Below, one piece after another: positions 8,006 to 17,451 of a stretch of 64,000 bases of DNA. The stretch's first letter is position 1. Every line of letters starts with the position of its first letter. This DNA is from Acidovorax sp. (GTDB lineage: Bacteria; Pseudomonadota; Gammaproteobacteria; Burkholderiales; Burkholderiaceae_C): NCBI RefSeq assembly GCF_021287135.1, contig NZ_JAJTBB010000015.1, forward strand, positions 1 through 64,000. Direction: 5' to 3'. Made by a program: the position numbers and the translations under genes. The notes beneath the pieces are model-generated. The model was not told the origin of the DNA. It ran no database searches and saw only the letters and a list, made by a program, of their open reading frames with translations.

Positions 8006-9174
8006 CTGCCACATCCGATGCGACCTCTGCGAGCGACGAAGACCGCACTGCCCTGGCCGACACCGTCACCCGCTTTGCCCGCACCGAGATCGCACCGCAT
8101 GTGGGTGCGTGGGATGCCGCCGGTGAATTCCCTCGCAGCCTGTACCGCCGCGCGGCCGACCTGGGCCTGCTGGGCCTGGGCTACCCCGAGGCCTACGGCG
8201 GCACGCCCGCCAGCTACCAGCTGCGCCTGCCGCTGTGGCGCGCGCTCAGCCGCCATGGCGCCAGCGGCGGTGTGCTGGCCAGCCTGCTCTCGCACAACAT
8301 CGGCCTGCCGCCCGTGCTGGCGCATGGCAGCGACGCCGTGCGTGCCGAGGTCATCCCGCCCGTGCTGGCAGGCGAGCAGATCGCCGCGCTGGCCATCACC
8401 GAGCCCGGTGGCGGGTCCGACGTAGCCCAGCTCAGGACCACAGCGCGGCGCGAGGGCGACGAGTACATCGTCAACGGTGAAAAGGTGTTCATCACCTCCG
8501 GCATGCGCGCGGACTGGATCACCGTGGCTGTTCGTACCGGTGAAGCAGGTAGCAAAGGCAGTGCAGGTATTTCCATGCTGCTCATCCCCGGCCACAGCGT
8601 GGGCCTCTCGCGCACGCGCCTCGACAAGATGGGCTGGCTCTGCTCCGACACCGCCCACCTGCGGTTTGACAACGTGCGCGTGCCTGTCCGCTACCTGCTG
8701 GGCGAGGAGGGCGCGGGCTTTCGCATCATCATGGCCAACTTCAACAGCGAGCGTTTTGGTCTGGCCGCATCGGCCCTGGGCTTTGCCGAGGCCTGCTACG
8801 ACGAGGCCCTGGCCTGGGCGCGCCAGCGCAAGACCTTTGGTGCAGCGTTGGTCGAGCACCAGGTCATCCGCCACAAGCTGGTGGACATGCAGATGCGCAT
8901 CCAGTCCACGGCCGCGTGGTGCGAATCCGTGGCCGCGCAGGCCGATGCGGGGCGCACCGGACCGGAATGGGTGGCTCAGGTGTGTTTGCTCAAAAACCAC
9001 GCCACTCAAACCCTGCAGTTCTGCGCCGACCAGGCCGTGCAGATCCTGGGCGGCATGGGCTTCATGCGCGGCACCGTCAGCGAGCGCATCTACCGCGAGG
9101 TCAAGGTCATGATGATCGGCGGCGGTGCGGAAGAAATCATGAAAGACCTGGCTGCACGTCAGCTGGGCATCTGA
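8002..9174 (+). CDS. Acyl-CoA dehydrogenase (second of the cluster)
   Basis: 390 residues from the ATG overlapping the biotin carboxylase stop. The ACAD beta domain shows AITEPGGGSDVAQLR and FITSG; the C-domain has RQRKTFGAAL and QILGGMGFMRG. Like the dehydrogenase at 3785 it has GGGAEEIM instead of the MCAD-type terminal catalytic Glu, and a Glu in NFNSERFGL at the isovaleryl-CoA-dehydrogenase position. It probably oxidises a second branched or carboxylated intermediate in the same pathway and delivers electrons to ETF. The next gene begins 14 bp downstream, behind a strong AAGGAGA ribosome site. Substrate unknown. Confidence 0.85.
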   Translation: MTATSDATSASDEDRTALADTVTRFARTEIAPHVGAWDAAGEFPRSLYRRAADLGLLGLGYPEAYGGTPASYQLRLPLWRALSRHGASGGVLASLLSHNIGLPPVLAHGSDAVRAEVIPPVLAGEQIAALAITEPGGGSDVAQLRTTARREGDEYIVNGEKVFITSGMRADWITVAVRTGEAGSKGSAGISMLLIPGHSVGLSRTRLDKMGWLCSDTAHLRFDNVRVPVRYLLGEEGAGFRIIMANFNSERFGLAASALGFAEACYDEALAWARQRKTFGAALVEHQVIRHKLVDMQMRIQSTAAWCESVAAQADAGRTGPEWVAQVCLLKNHATQTLQFCADQAVQILGGMGFMRGTVSERIYREVKVMMIGGGAEEIMKDLAARQLGI

Positions 9175-9188
9175 AGGAGACAGCCACC

Positions 9189-10094
9189 ATGCACAGCACC
9201 GACCGCGGCAACAAAGCCATCATCACCTGCGCCATCACCGGCGTGCTGACCGACCCCGGCCAGCACCACGTGCCCGTCACGCCCGAGCAACTGGCCAAAG
9301 AGGCCCGCCGTGCCTACGACGCAGGCGCTGCAGTGGTCCACGTGCACTTTCGCAACCAGGAGCCCGGCAAAGGCCACCTGCCCAGCTGGGACCCGCAGGT
9401 GGCACGCGACTGCGTGCAGGCCATGCGCGAGGCCTGCCCGGGCTTGATCATCAACCAGACCACCGGCGTGGTCGGCCCCAATTACCAAGGCCCGCTCGAC
9501 TGCCTGCGCGCCACCCGCCCCGAGATGGCCGCGTGCAACGCCGGCTCGCTCAACTACCTGAAGGTGCGCAGCAACGGCACCTGGGCCTGGCCGCCCATGC
9601 TGTTCGACAACCAGCCCGCCAAGGTCAAGGACTTCATCGACGTGATGCTGGAGACCGGCACGCTGCCCGAGTTTGAATGCTTTGACGTGGGCATCGTGCG
9701 CTGCGTGGAGATGTATGTGCAGACCGGCATGTACACCGAGCGCCTGCCCGAATACAACTTTGTGATGGGCGTCGAATCGGGCATGCCTGCCGACCCAGAC
9801 CTGTTGCCCATCCTGCTCAAGCTCAAGATCAAGGACGCCCCCTGGCAAGCCACCGTCATCGGCCGCAGCGAGATCTGGCCCGTGCACCAGCGCGTGGCCG
9901 AGCTGGGCGGGCATCTGCGCACGGGGCTGGAGGACACGTTCTATCTGCCCGATGGGACCAAGGCGGATTCGAACGGGCCGTTGATTGAGAAGCTTGCGGA
10001 GTACGCGCGCAACGCGGGGCGGGAGGTGGCGTCGCCGCAGGAGGCGCGGGGGATGCTGGGGTTGCCGGATTCAGTGAAGACTGCCGTCATCTGA
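9189..10094 (+). CDS. BKACE-family beta-keto acid cleavage enzyme (DUF849)
   Basis: 301 residues from ATG 9189, behind AAGGAGA. The family (3-keto-5-aminohexanoate cleavage enzyme and relatives) condenses a beta-keto acid with acetyl-CoA and splits it to acetoacetate plus a new acyl-CoA, using a Zn2+ held on a TIM barrel. The ligand pair His51 and His53 is visible in VVHVHFRNQ. NAGSLNY, the FECFDVG strand and the C-terminal GRSEIWPVHQ and HLRTGLED are also typical. It is the last gene of the + strand operon. No HMG-CoA-lyase-like gene occurs in the cluster, so this enzyme may supply the carbon-carbon cleavage step. That role is an inference; the substrate cannot be read from the sequence. Confidence 0.85.
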   Translation: MHSTDRGNKAIITCAITGVLTDPGQHHVPVTPEQLAKEARRAYDAGAAVVHVHFRNQEPGKGHLPSWDPQVARDCVQAMREACPGLIINQTTGVVGPNYQGPLDCLRATRPEMAACNAGSLNYLKVRSNGTWAWPPMLFDNQPAKVKDFIDVMLETGTLPEFECFDVGIVRCVEMYVQTGMYTERLPEYNFVMGVESGMPADPDLLPILLKLKIKDAPWQATVIGRSEIWPVHQRVAELGGHLRTGLEDTFYLPDGTKADSNGPLIEKLAEYARNAGREVASPQEARGMLGLPDSVKTAVI

Positions 10095-10140
10095 TGCCCG
10101 CAGCCTGGGTGGCCGTCGGCTCTCAGCAGGTGATTGACAT

Positions 10141-10177
10141 CCTTGCAAATTGATCGCTGCACGATCAATTTGCAAGG
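10141..10177. repeat. Perfect 16-bp inverted repeat, 5-nt loop
   Basis: The arm CCTTGCAAATTGATCG at 10141-10156 is matched exactly by its complement at 10162-10177 around the loop CTGCA. It lies 47 bp after the BKACE stop and at the left border of the lower-GC block. There is no U-tract on either strand, so it is not a classical terminator. It could be an operator, an mRNA end-stabiliser or the end of a lost element. Confidence 0.75.
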
Positions 10178-10313
10178 TAAGCGGCCGCTTTCGAACGTCC
10201 GGGTGTTTCCCAGATTTGAGAAAATTCGAGTTGCGCGCTTGGTGGGCGAGCGCTGTTAGCTATCAAAGAGGGAGTAAAAGTCTAACTGGGTTGATGGTAT
10301 AGGGGTAAAAAAA

Positions 10314-10329
10314 TATACTTGTCCGTATA
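10314..10329. promoter_or_regulatory. Probable antitoxin operator/promoter region
   Basis: TATAC at 10314-10318 and GTATA at 10325-10329 form an inverted repeat with a 6-bp spacer, overlapped by ACTT and AAGT in the same region. It sits 22 bp upstream of the antitoxin start in an AT-rich stretch. Ribbon-helix-helix antitoxins usually autoregulate from such dyads. Confidence 0.5.
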
Positions 10330-10351
10330 AGTGTTTGCAAAGGAGTTCGCC

Positions 10352-10579
10352 ATGTCCCAAATCACACTTTATCTGGACGATGCCACCCAAGCTTTGGTGG
10401 AGCAGGCCGCACAGGCCAACGGAGTATCCAAAAGCCGGTGGGTCGCTGACATCATCCGCAAGTACGCATCCCACGAGTGGCCGCAAGATTGCTTGAACCT
10501 TGCGGGCCGCTTTGCTGACTTCCCCTTGCGAGAACAGGGCTCTGGCCAACCTGCGGATGTGCCACGAGTGGGCTTTTGA
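10352..10579 (+). CDS. Ribbon-helix-helix antitoxin (VapB-like)
   Basis: 75 residues from ATG 10352 behind a good AAAGGAG site. The N-terminal MSQITLYLDDAT strand followed by two helices (LVEQAAQANGVSKSRWVADIIRKY split across the fold) is a CopG/Arc-type ribbon-helix-helix; the C-terminal tail would wrap the toxin. It lies 2 bp upstream of a PIN-domain toxin gene, the normal antitoxin-first order. Base composition is visibly poorer in GC than that of the flanking catabolic genes, suggesting transfer. The exact antitoxin subfamily is not certain. Confidence 0.8.
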   Translation: MSQITLYLDDATQALVEQAAQANGVSKSRWVADIIRKYASHEWPQDCLNLAGRFADFPLREQGSGQPADVPRVGF

Positions 10580-10581
10580 GC

Positions 10582-10986
10582 ATGCTGCTTCTCGACAGCA
10601 ACACAATCAGCTATTACTTCCGTGGCGATTCTCTGGTGGTGCCGCGTATGCAGGCCCTAAAGCCTGCCGACGTTGGAGTGCCCGCTATTGTTGAGTACGA
10701 ATTACGGTATGGATTGATGCGCTTGCCGCCTGAGGCTGCAGCGCCACGGCTTGCTGCATTGGCCACATTTTTGCAGCCGTTGCAGGTGCTGCCGTTTGAC
10801 AGTGAATGCGCTGCGTATGCGGCGCGAGTCCGTGCTGAACTGGAGTCGATCGGAATGCCCATTGGTCCGCACGACACGCTGATCGCGGCAACTACTTTGC
10901 GGCACCAGGCCACATTGGTGACGCGCAACGTGCGGGAGTTTTCGCGGGTGCCAGGGTTGCAGTGGGAGGATTGGCATGCCGGTTAG
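10582..10986 (+). CDS. PIN-domain toxin (VapC-like ribonuclease)
   Basis: 134 residues from ATG 10582; a TTG at 10576 overlapping the antitoxin stop is a possible alternative. PIN-domain acidic residues are visible: Asp5 in MLLLDSNTIS, Glu40 in VEYELRYG and Asp98 in IGPHDTLIAA, with LVTRNVREF at 112-120. Family members are Mg2+-dependent RNases that cut tRNA or rRNA and are held by the cognate antitoxin. The last 11 nt overlap the start of the next gene, so a three-gene transcription unit is likely. Confidence 0.85.
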   Translation: MLLLDSNTISYYFRGDSLVVPRMQALKPADVGVPAIVEYELRYGLMRLPPEAAAPRLAALATFLQPLQVLPFDSECAAYAARVRAELESIGMPIGPHDTLIAATTLRHQATLVTRNVREFSRVPGLQWEDWHAG

Positions 10987-11959
10987 AGATTTCTCTTCTG
11001 AGCAAGCTAGGGAGGAGCTACGGGAACTCGTTGGGTATGAAGACTGGTTACTCCAGCACGTTTACAAGCTGACCGAGGATGAAGTATTTCCTGTATGGCC
11101 AGACGCTGTTGTGTATGACGCAGACACTAAATCCGCAGTCGTCAGAAATTCTGGACGACTCCATATGATGCTTGGCGATTGGCGCCCAGGTTTCCTCCAA
11201 GTCGCGCCACCCCTGGTCTTTGTCGCTTCTTTCAAGCTGCTCGATATGTTGTTCGAGTGGATTCTCAAGGGGAACGGTCAGCCCGCAGACTTCCGCTTTA
11301 AGGAGAAGATCAAGCAACTAGCCTCGCCAGGCCTTGTATACCCATCCGTCCTGCATGCCCGGCCATGGTTGGTGGCCGCTCTAACGGCGCTCTACAAGTG
11401 CTCTGAGCCGCTGCGCGGAACCATCATTCACTCTCGCCATTTTGATTCGTCGAATGGGGGATTGCGGATCGCAAGCTCGAAGAATGAGGTAATTGGCGAG
11501 CCGATTGATCTCAGTGCGGAGGACCTGCGCACATATGCGCAGCTCTCGGTGTCGGTGCTCAAGTATCTGCACGGTGATTGGCATTTGGATACCCATCGCG
11601 AGAAATGCCTGCGTTGGCAAATCGATGCGCTTCAAAAATTGCACAGGTTGGAGCCGTTGGGGCAAGCGCAGCCTCGTCATATGTGCGTCCGGTGGAACAC
11701 ACGCGATCCCCACATACGAATCGTTGATGTCGCTCGCCTACAAAGAGACATCTTGGAACGCAACGCTGGCCAAGATGTCACTTTCGACCTGAGGATCGTC
11801 ATCACCGAAGATGAGAGCAATCCCCCACGCGCCTATCTCATCCCTTGTGAAGTCCTGCCGAGGTTGGACTCGCTCCCTGAAGAGCGATGGTCAGATTACA
11901 TCAGTCCGATTTCCGACGAGACCGAAGTAGCTGCGTCAATTCAAAAAGCGGGACAGTAG
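10976..11959 (+). CDS. Hypothetical protein, third gene of the toxin-antitoxin island
   Basis: 327 residues, not recognised. No signal peptide or membrane segment is obvious; the protein is soluble, rich in Trp, His, Arg and Leu, with a central stretch KYLHGDWHLDTHREKCLRW rich in possible metal or nucleic-acid contacts. The start overlaps the toxin gene by 11 nt. Its 3' end overlaps the convergent FadB-like gene by 19 nt (11941-11959). GC is clearly lower than in the neighbours, which supports recent acquisition together with the toxin-antitoxin pair. It could be a third partner of the toxin system or cargo; the sequence does not decide. Confidence 0.7.
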   Translation: MPVRDFSSEQAREELRELVGYEDWLLQHVYKLTEDEVFPVWPDAVVYDADTKSAVVRNSGRLHMMLGDWRPGFLQVAPPLVFVASFKLLDMLFEWILKGNGQPADFRFKEKIKQLASPGLVYPSVLHARPWLVAALTALYKCSEPLRGTIIHSRHFDSSNGGLRIASSKNEVIGEPIDLSAEDLRTYAQLSVSVLKYLHGDWHLDTHREKCLRWQIDALQKLHRLEPLGQAQPRHMCVRWNTRDPHIRIVDVARLQRDILERNAGQDVTFDLRIVITEDESNPPRAYLIPCEVLPRLDSLPEERWSDYISPISDETEVAASIQKAGQ

Positions 11960-14112
11960 CGTTTTATTGCGGCACTGGTTTCACCTTCGACGTTGAATCC
12001 TGCGCCGTACGTCGCCGCCAGTTCATCCGCCCGCTTTAGGAACGCTTCCACCCCAGTTCCATAGATGAACTGCATCGCCCCCCCCGTCCACGCCGGAAAC
12101 CCGATCCCAAAGATCGACCCGATGTTCGCGTCATGCACGCTGGTCAGCACCCCCTCAGCCAGGCAGCGCGCAGTCTCGATGGCTTGGCGGTAGAGCAGAC
12201 GGTCCTGAATCTCCTGCGCGCTCCACTGCACGCCGGGCTTTTCGAACAGGGGTTTCAGCTCCGGCCACAGGTGCTTCCTGGCGCCTGCGGGGTAGTCATA
12301 AAAGCCGCCACCACCCGCGCGGCCGGGGCGCTTCAACTCCTTGACCATGCGCTCCACCAGCAGTTCGCCGGGTGTGGCGGTGTAGGTCTTGCCTTCGGCC
12401 GCGTAGTCGGCGCGGGTCTGGTCCAGCACGTGCACGCTCAGGGTCAGCGCGGTTTCATCCAACACGGCCAGCGGGCCCACGGGCAGGCCGGCCTGCATGG
12501 CGGCGTTTTCGATGGCGGCGGCGGGGATGCCTTCGCCCAGCATGGCGGCGCCCTCCATCACAAAGGTGCCAAAGGTGCGGCTGGTGTAGAAGCCGCGGGA
12601 GTCGTTGACCACGATGGGCACCTTGCCCAGGGCCTGCACGTAGTCGAAGGCTCGGGCCACGGTTTCGTCGTCCGTCTGTTTGCCGCGGATGATCTCCACC
12701 AGCTTCATCTTGTCCACGGGGCTGAAGAAGTGGATGCCGACAAACTTCTCGGGCCGGCTGCTGGCGGCGGCCAAGCCGCTGATGGGCAGGGTGGAGGTGT
12801 TGCTGGCAAAGAAGCCGCCGGGCGCCAGTTGCGGCTCGGCCTCTTGCGTGACCTTGGCTTTCAGGTCGCGGCTTTCAAACACGGCTTCGATGATGAGGTC
12901 GCAGCCCGCCAGGTCGGCCGCGCTGGCGGTGGGCGTGATGCGGGCCAGCAGCGCCTGCTGCGCCTCGGCGGTCATGCGGCCCTTGTCCATACGGGCCTGG
13001 GTGAGTTTGGCGCTGTAAGCCTTGCCGGCTTCGGCCTTCTCCGTACTCACGTCCTTGAGCACGGTGGCGATGCCCCGGCTGGCCTGGGCCCAGGCGATGC
13101 CTGCGCCCATCATGCCGGCGCCCAGGATGCCGACCTTTTGCGGCTTGTAGCGTGGGGCCGTGCCGGGGCGCGACTTGCCGCTCTTGATCGCGTTCATGTC
13201 GAAGAAGAACGTGTTGATCATGTTGCGCGCCACGGGGCCCGTCATCAGGCGGGCGAGGTAGCGGCTTTCGATGCGCAGGGCGGTGTCGTAGTCCACCATG
13301 GCGCCTTCGACCATGGCGGCCAGCGCAGCCTCGGGCGCGGGGTAGCGGCCACGAGTGGTCTTCTTGAGCATGGCGGGCGCGACGGTGAGGGCGCCTGCGA
13401 TCTTCGGGTTGGCGGGCGTGCCGCCGGGCATCTTGTAGTTTTTGTCGTCCCACGGCTGCACCGCGTGCGGGTGGGTGGCGATGTGGGCCAGGGCGGCGGG
13501 CAGCAACTGCTCGCGCGTGGCAACCAGCTCGTGCACCAGTTGCAGCTCCAGCGCCTCGGCGGGGTTGAAGAGCTTGCCTTCCAGGATGTAAGGCTGCGCG
13601 CCCATCAGGCCCAGCAGGCGGGTCATCTTGGTCACGCCGGTGGCGCCAGGCATCAGCCCCAGCGTGACCTCGGGCAGGCCGAACTGGATCTTGGGGTCGG
13701 CCACGGCGATGCGGTAGTGGGCGACCAGCGCCACTTCCCAGCCGCCGCCCAGCGCCGCGCCATTCAGGCAGGCCACCACGGGAATGCCCAGCGTTTCGAG
13801 CGTGCGGAAGTGCTTCTTCATGCGCTCGATTTCGCCGAACACGGCAGGAGCATCGGCAGGTGTCAGGCGCATGGTGGCCTTGAGGTCGGCCCCGGCAAAG
13901 AAGCTGGTTTTGGCGGATGCGAGCACGATGCCTTTGAGCGCAGTGCCCAGGCGTTCGCGGTCGCCCAGCACCTGGGCGGTGACCTCGCCCAGCTCTTGCT
14001 GCCACTGGCGGCACATGGTGTTGACGGGGGAGTTGGTTTCGTCAAAGGTGATAACGGCAACTTCGCCGTCGGTGCCCTGGGCGGGGATGAGTTCGTAGCG
14101 GATGGTTTGCAT
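11941..14112 (-). CDS. FadB-type bifunctional enoyl-CoA hydratase / 3-hydroxyacyl-CoA dehydrogenase
   Basis: 723 residues from ATG 14112 (MQTIRYEL); an upstream in-frame ATG would only add ten residues. The N-terminal crotonase domain shows FFAGADLK and NGAALGGGWE with FGLPEVTLGLMPG. The NAD-binding motif GILGAGMMGAGIAW begins at about 330, followed by IEAVFES and SNTSTLPI, then the C-terminal dehydrogenase domain with HFFSPVDKM and NDSRGFY. It hydrates 2-enoyl-CoA and oxidises the 3-hydroxyacyl-CoA. The thiolase gene lies upstream on the same strand, 207 bp away. Its stop codon lies inside the convergent island gene, so the island junction falls exactly at the end of this gene. Confidence 0.9.
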   Translation of the reverse strand: MQTIRYELIPAQGTDGEVAVITFDETNSPVNTMCRQWQQELGEVTAQVLGDRERLGTALKGIVLASAKTSFFAGADLKATMRLTPADAPAVFGEIERMKKHFRTLETLGIPVVACLNGAALGGGWEVALVAHYRIAVADPKIQFGLPEVTLGLMPGATGVTKMTRLLGLMGAQPYILEGKLFNPAEALELQLVHELVATREQLLPAALAHIATHPHAVQPWDDKNYKMPGGTPANPKIAGALTVAPAMLKKTTRGRYPAPEAALAAMVEGAMVDYDTALRIESRYLARLMTGPVARNMINTFFFDMNAIKSGKSRPGTAPRYKPQKVGILGAGMMGAGIAWAQASRGIATVLKDVSTEKAEAGKAYSAKLTQARMDKGRMTAEAQQALLARITPTASAADLAGCDLIIEAVFESRDLKAKVTQEAEPQLAPGGFFASNTSTLPISGLAAASSRPEKFVGIHFFSPVDKMKLVEIIRGKQTDDETVARAFDYVQALGKVPIVVNDSRGFYTSRTFGTFVMEGAAMLGEGIPAAAIENAAMQAGLPVGPLAVLDETALTLSVHVLDQTRADYAAEGKTYTATPGELLVERMVKELKRPGRAGGGGFYDYPAGARKHLWPELKPLFEKPGVQWSAQEIQDRLLYRQAIETARCLAEGVLTSVHDANIGSIFGIGFPAWTGGAMQFIYGTGVEAFLKRADELAATYGAGFNVEGETSAAIKRYCPAF

Positions 14113-14319
14113 GCTGATGTCTCCGAATCTGTAATGCGGCATAGCGCCGCTATGGGGCCCGGCCTTAGATGAAGCGTGGCCGAGGCCAGCGGACGCCGTG
14201 GAACTGGCTTGGCCAGGCCAGTGGCGTCGTCCCCCTTCCCATCGCGCAGCGATGAGGGGCTCCAGAAGCGGCTGGACCGCTTCGGGGGGAGGCGGCGCAG
14301 CCGCTCAGGGGGTTGTTCC
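14113..14319. repeat. Mosaic intergenic repeat between FadB-like and thiolase genes
   Basis: No gene is seen. The stretch from about 14178 shares blocks such as TTGGCCAGGCCAG, GTCGTCCCCCTT, CGCGCAGCG and a CTCAGGGGG end with 22386-22510. These look like copies of one dispersed intergenic element. The gap interrupts what would otherwise be a tight - strand operon. Confidence 0.5.
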
Positions 14320-15525
<1,206 letters not shown>

Positions 15526-15674
15526 GGTGGGTCTCCGTGGTTTTCAAACTGGGTGGCGGGGGCGTGTGGCGTGGAGGAGCGGTGGGGGACTCACACCACC
15601 ACAGCACGCTTTCTGACGTTGGCGCAGCGCTTTTTTGCACTATCGTTGCGCTGTTGCGATATGAATCTTCGGCT

Positions 15675-15977
15675 ATGAAACCAACTCCATCTTCCGCCCT
15701 GCAGCGCATGGTCCGTGGCGCTATTGAGTATGACGATACGCGCGAAGGCTTTGCGCTGGAACACCATGTGGTGCTGGCGGCCTCCAGTGCACTGGCCGTG
15801 GCAGCCTTCATGGCGCCCAGCCGCAGCGCGGCGGCGATCCGGGGCATTGGCGCAGGGCTGCTGCTGATGCGTGCCCTGAGCGGCACCCAGGGCGTCCGCT
15901 CCTGGTTGAACGTGACCGACCGCCGTCCCGGCGCACCGCTCAGCCCCGAGGAGGCGCGGGCCACCTGGTATTTGTGA
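15675..15977 (+). CDS. Small hypothetical membrane-associated protein
   Basis: 100 residues from ATG 15675. One or two hydrophobic stretches are seen (VVLAASSALAVAAFMA and the GIGAGLLLMRAL region) with a charged C-terminus ending in EEARATWYL. It is the only + strand gene between two - strand dehydrogenase/thiolase genes. No family recognised. A longer in-frame start at 15537 would read through the thiolase promoter region and is unlikely. Confidence 0.5.
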   Translation: MKPTPSSALQRMVRGAIEYDDTREGFALEHHVVLAASSALAVAAFMAPSRSAAAIRGIGAGLLLMRALSGTQGVRSWLNVTDRRPGAPLSPEEARATWYL

Positions 15978-16160
15978 CGGTGTTCGTCGCCCCCGCAAGC
16001 CCACATGCCTTCAAACCCGCGAGGCCGATCACGCTGAGCTGAACGAAGCGCGGCGCGGGGCTTCGACCAGCTCAGCTTGAGCAGCAGGGGGTGATTGAAC
16101 GCGAGGCCTGGGGGGCCAAGGTTCGTGCGAGGCGGGTTCACTGGGGTCTTGCGCGTTGTG

Positions 16161-17324
16161 TTACTTGCCCAGGCCCATGGCCCGCGCAATCACTTCTTTC
16201 ATGATCTCGTTCGTGCCGCCGTAAATGCGCTGTACGCGGGCGTCGGCATAGGCGCGGGCGATGGGGTATTCCCACATGTAGCCATAGCCGCCGAATAGCT
16301 GCACGCATTCGTCCATCACCTTGCACTGCAGGTCGGTGGTCCAGTACTTCGCCATGCTGGCGGTCTGGGTGTCGAGCTGGTCTTTCAGGATCAGCTCGCA
16401 GCATTTGTCCACGAAGACGCGGGCCACCTGCACCTGGGTCTGCAGTTCGGCCAGGGTGTGGCGGGTGTTCTGGAACGCCGCCACGCTTTGGCCAAACACC
16501 TTGCGCTCCTTGACGTAGTCCAGCGTCCAGTCGATGGCGGCCTGGGCAGCGGCCACGGCGGTGATGGCGATCTGCAAGCGCTCCCACGGCAACTGTTCCA
16601 TCAGGCAGATGAAGCCGCGGCCTTCCATGGCGGGGCCTCCGAGCAGATTTTCCGCTGGCACCTTCACGTTGTTGAAGAACAGCTCGGAGGTGTCTTGCGC
16701 CTTCATACCCACCTTTTTCAGGCGCTGGCCTTTTTCAAAGCCAGGCATGCCGCGTTCGACGAGGAACAAGCTGGTGCCTTTGGCTCCCGCAGCCGGGTCC
16801 GTCTTGGCCACCACGATCACTACGTCCGCATGCCAGCCGTTGGTGATGAAGGTCTTGCTGCCATTCAGCACATAGTGCGAACCGTCGGCACTGCGGATGG
16901 CCGTGGTCTTGATGCCCTGCAGGTCGCTGCCGGCGGCGGGCTCGCTCATGGCGATGGCGCCCACCATCGCGCCGCTGGCCATTGGGGGAAGGTACTTGCG
17001 CTTCTGCTCCTCGGTGCCGTAGTGCAGGATGTACGGCGCCACGATCTCGCTGTGCAGGCCAAAGCCGATGCCTGTGGTGCCGGCGCGCGCCAGCGCTTCC
17101 ATCTGCGCCACCGAATACAGCTTGTCAGCCCCGGCGCCGCCGTATTCCTCCGGCAGGCTCATGCACAGAAAGCCATTGGCGCCCGCCAGGCTCCACACCT
17201 CGCGCGCCACGTAGCCTTGCTCTTCCCACGCGGCGTGGTGGGGCGCGATCTCCTTGTCGATGAAGCGGCGGAAGCTGTCGGCAAAGGCCTGGTGGTCGGG
17301 CTGGAAGAGGGTGCGTTCGATCAT
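16161..17324 (-). CDS. Acyl-CoA dehydrogenase (third of the cluster)
   Basis: 387 residues. ACAD signatures AMSEPAAGSDLQG, FITNGWHADV, VKVPAENLLGG and the terminal ARVQRIYGGTNEIMKE are present. The IYGGTNEIM form lacks the MCAD-type Glu before Gly-Thr. A Glu in LPWERLQIA marks the isovaleryl-CoA-dehydrogenase position. It has its own promoter region with copy 3 of the shared operator 17 bp upstream of the start, so it is probably controlled by the TetR protein at 394. Substrate unknown; it may act on the shortened chain after the thiolase step. Confidence 0.88.
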   Translation of the reverse strand: MIERTLFQPDHQAFADSFRRFIDKEIAPHHAAWEEQGYVAREVWSLAGANGFLCMSLPEEYGGAGADKLYSVAQMEALARAGTTGIGFGLHSEIVAPYILHYGTEEQKRKYLPPMASGAMVGAIAMSEPAAGSDLQGIKTTAIRSADGSHYVLNGSKTFITNGWHADVVIVVAKTDPAAGAKGTSLFLVERGMPGFEKGQRLKKVGMKAQDTSELFFNNVKVPAENLLGGPAMEGRGFICLMEQLPWERLQIAITAVAAAQAAIDWTLDYVKERKVFGQSVAAFQNTRHTLAELQTQVQVARVFVDKCCELILKDQLDTQTASMAKYWTTDLQCKVMDECVQLFGGYGYMWEYPIARAYADARVQRIYGGTNEIMKEVIARAMGLGK

Positions 17325-17340
17325 GGTGGCGATGATCCTA

Positions 17341-17368
17341 TTTATGCAAAGTTACTGCTTGGTTAAAT
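17341..17368. promoter_or_regulatory. TetR-type operator, copy 3 (upstream of third acyl-CoA dehydrogenase)
   Basis: Same 28-bp layout as 341-368 and 24578-24605: T-rich arm, CAAAGT at 17347-17352, a 4-bp spacer, GCTTGG, then an A-rich arm. It begins 17 bp upstream of the dehydrogenase start at 17324, a good place for repression. Confidence 0.65.
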
Positions 17369-17410
17369 TCATTTTGCCACCGACGCTGCCGAAACGCATC
17401 TCTTGAAATG

Positions 17411-17433
17411 CAAAAAGCCGCCCGAAGGCGGCT
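17411..17433 (-). terminator. Rho-independent terminator after the Liv binding-protein gene
   Basis: On the - strand AGCCGCC, a TTCG tetraloop and GGCGGCT are followed by TTTT. It begins 19 bp after the binding-protein stop codon and separates that gene from the dehydrogenase promoter. Confidence 0.8.
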
Positions 17434-17451
17434 GCAAGAGTGCGAAGAAGC

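Noticed and set aside
10331-10351. Upstream in-frame start for the antitoxin giving MFAKEFAMSQ
   Set aside because: The strong AAAGGAG site lies 6-10 bp before the ATG at 10352 and would be inside the coding region of the longer form.
12133-14172. Long + strand frame opposite the FadB-like gene
   Set aside because: Antisense shadow rich in Gly, His and Arg; the FadB-like protein has full domain evidence on the other strand.
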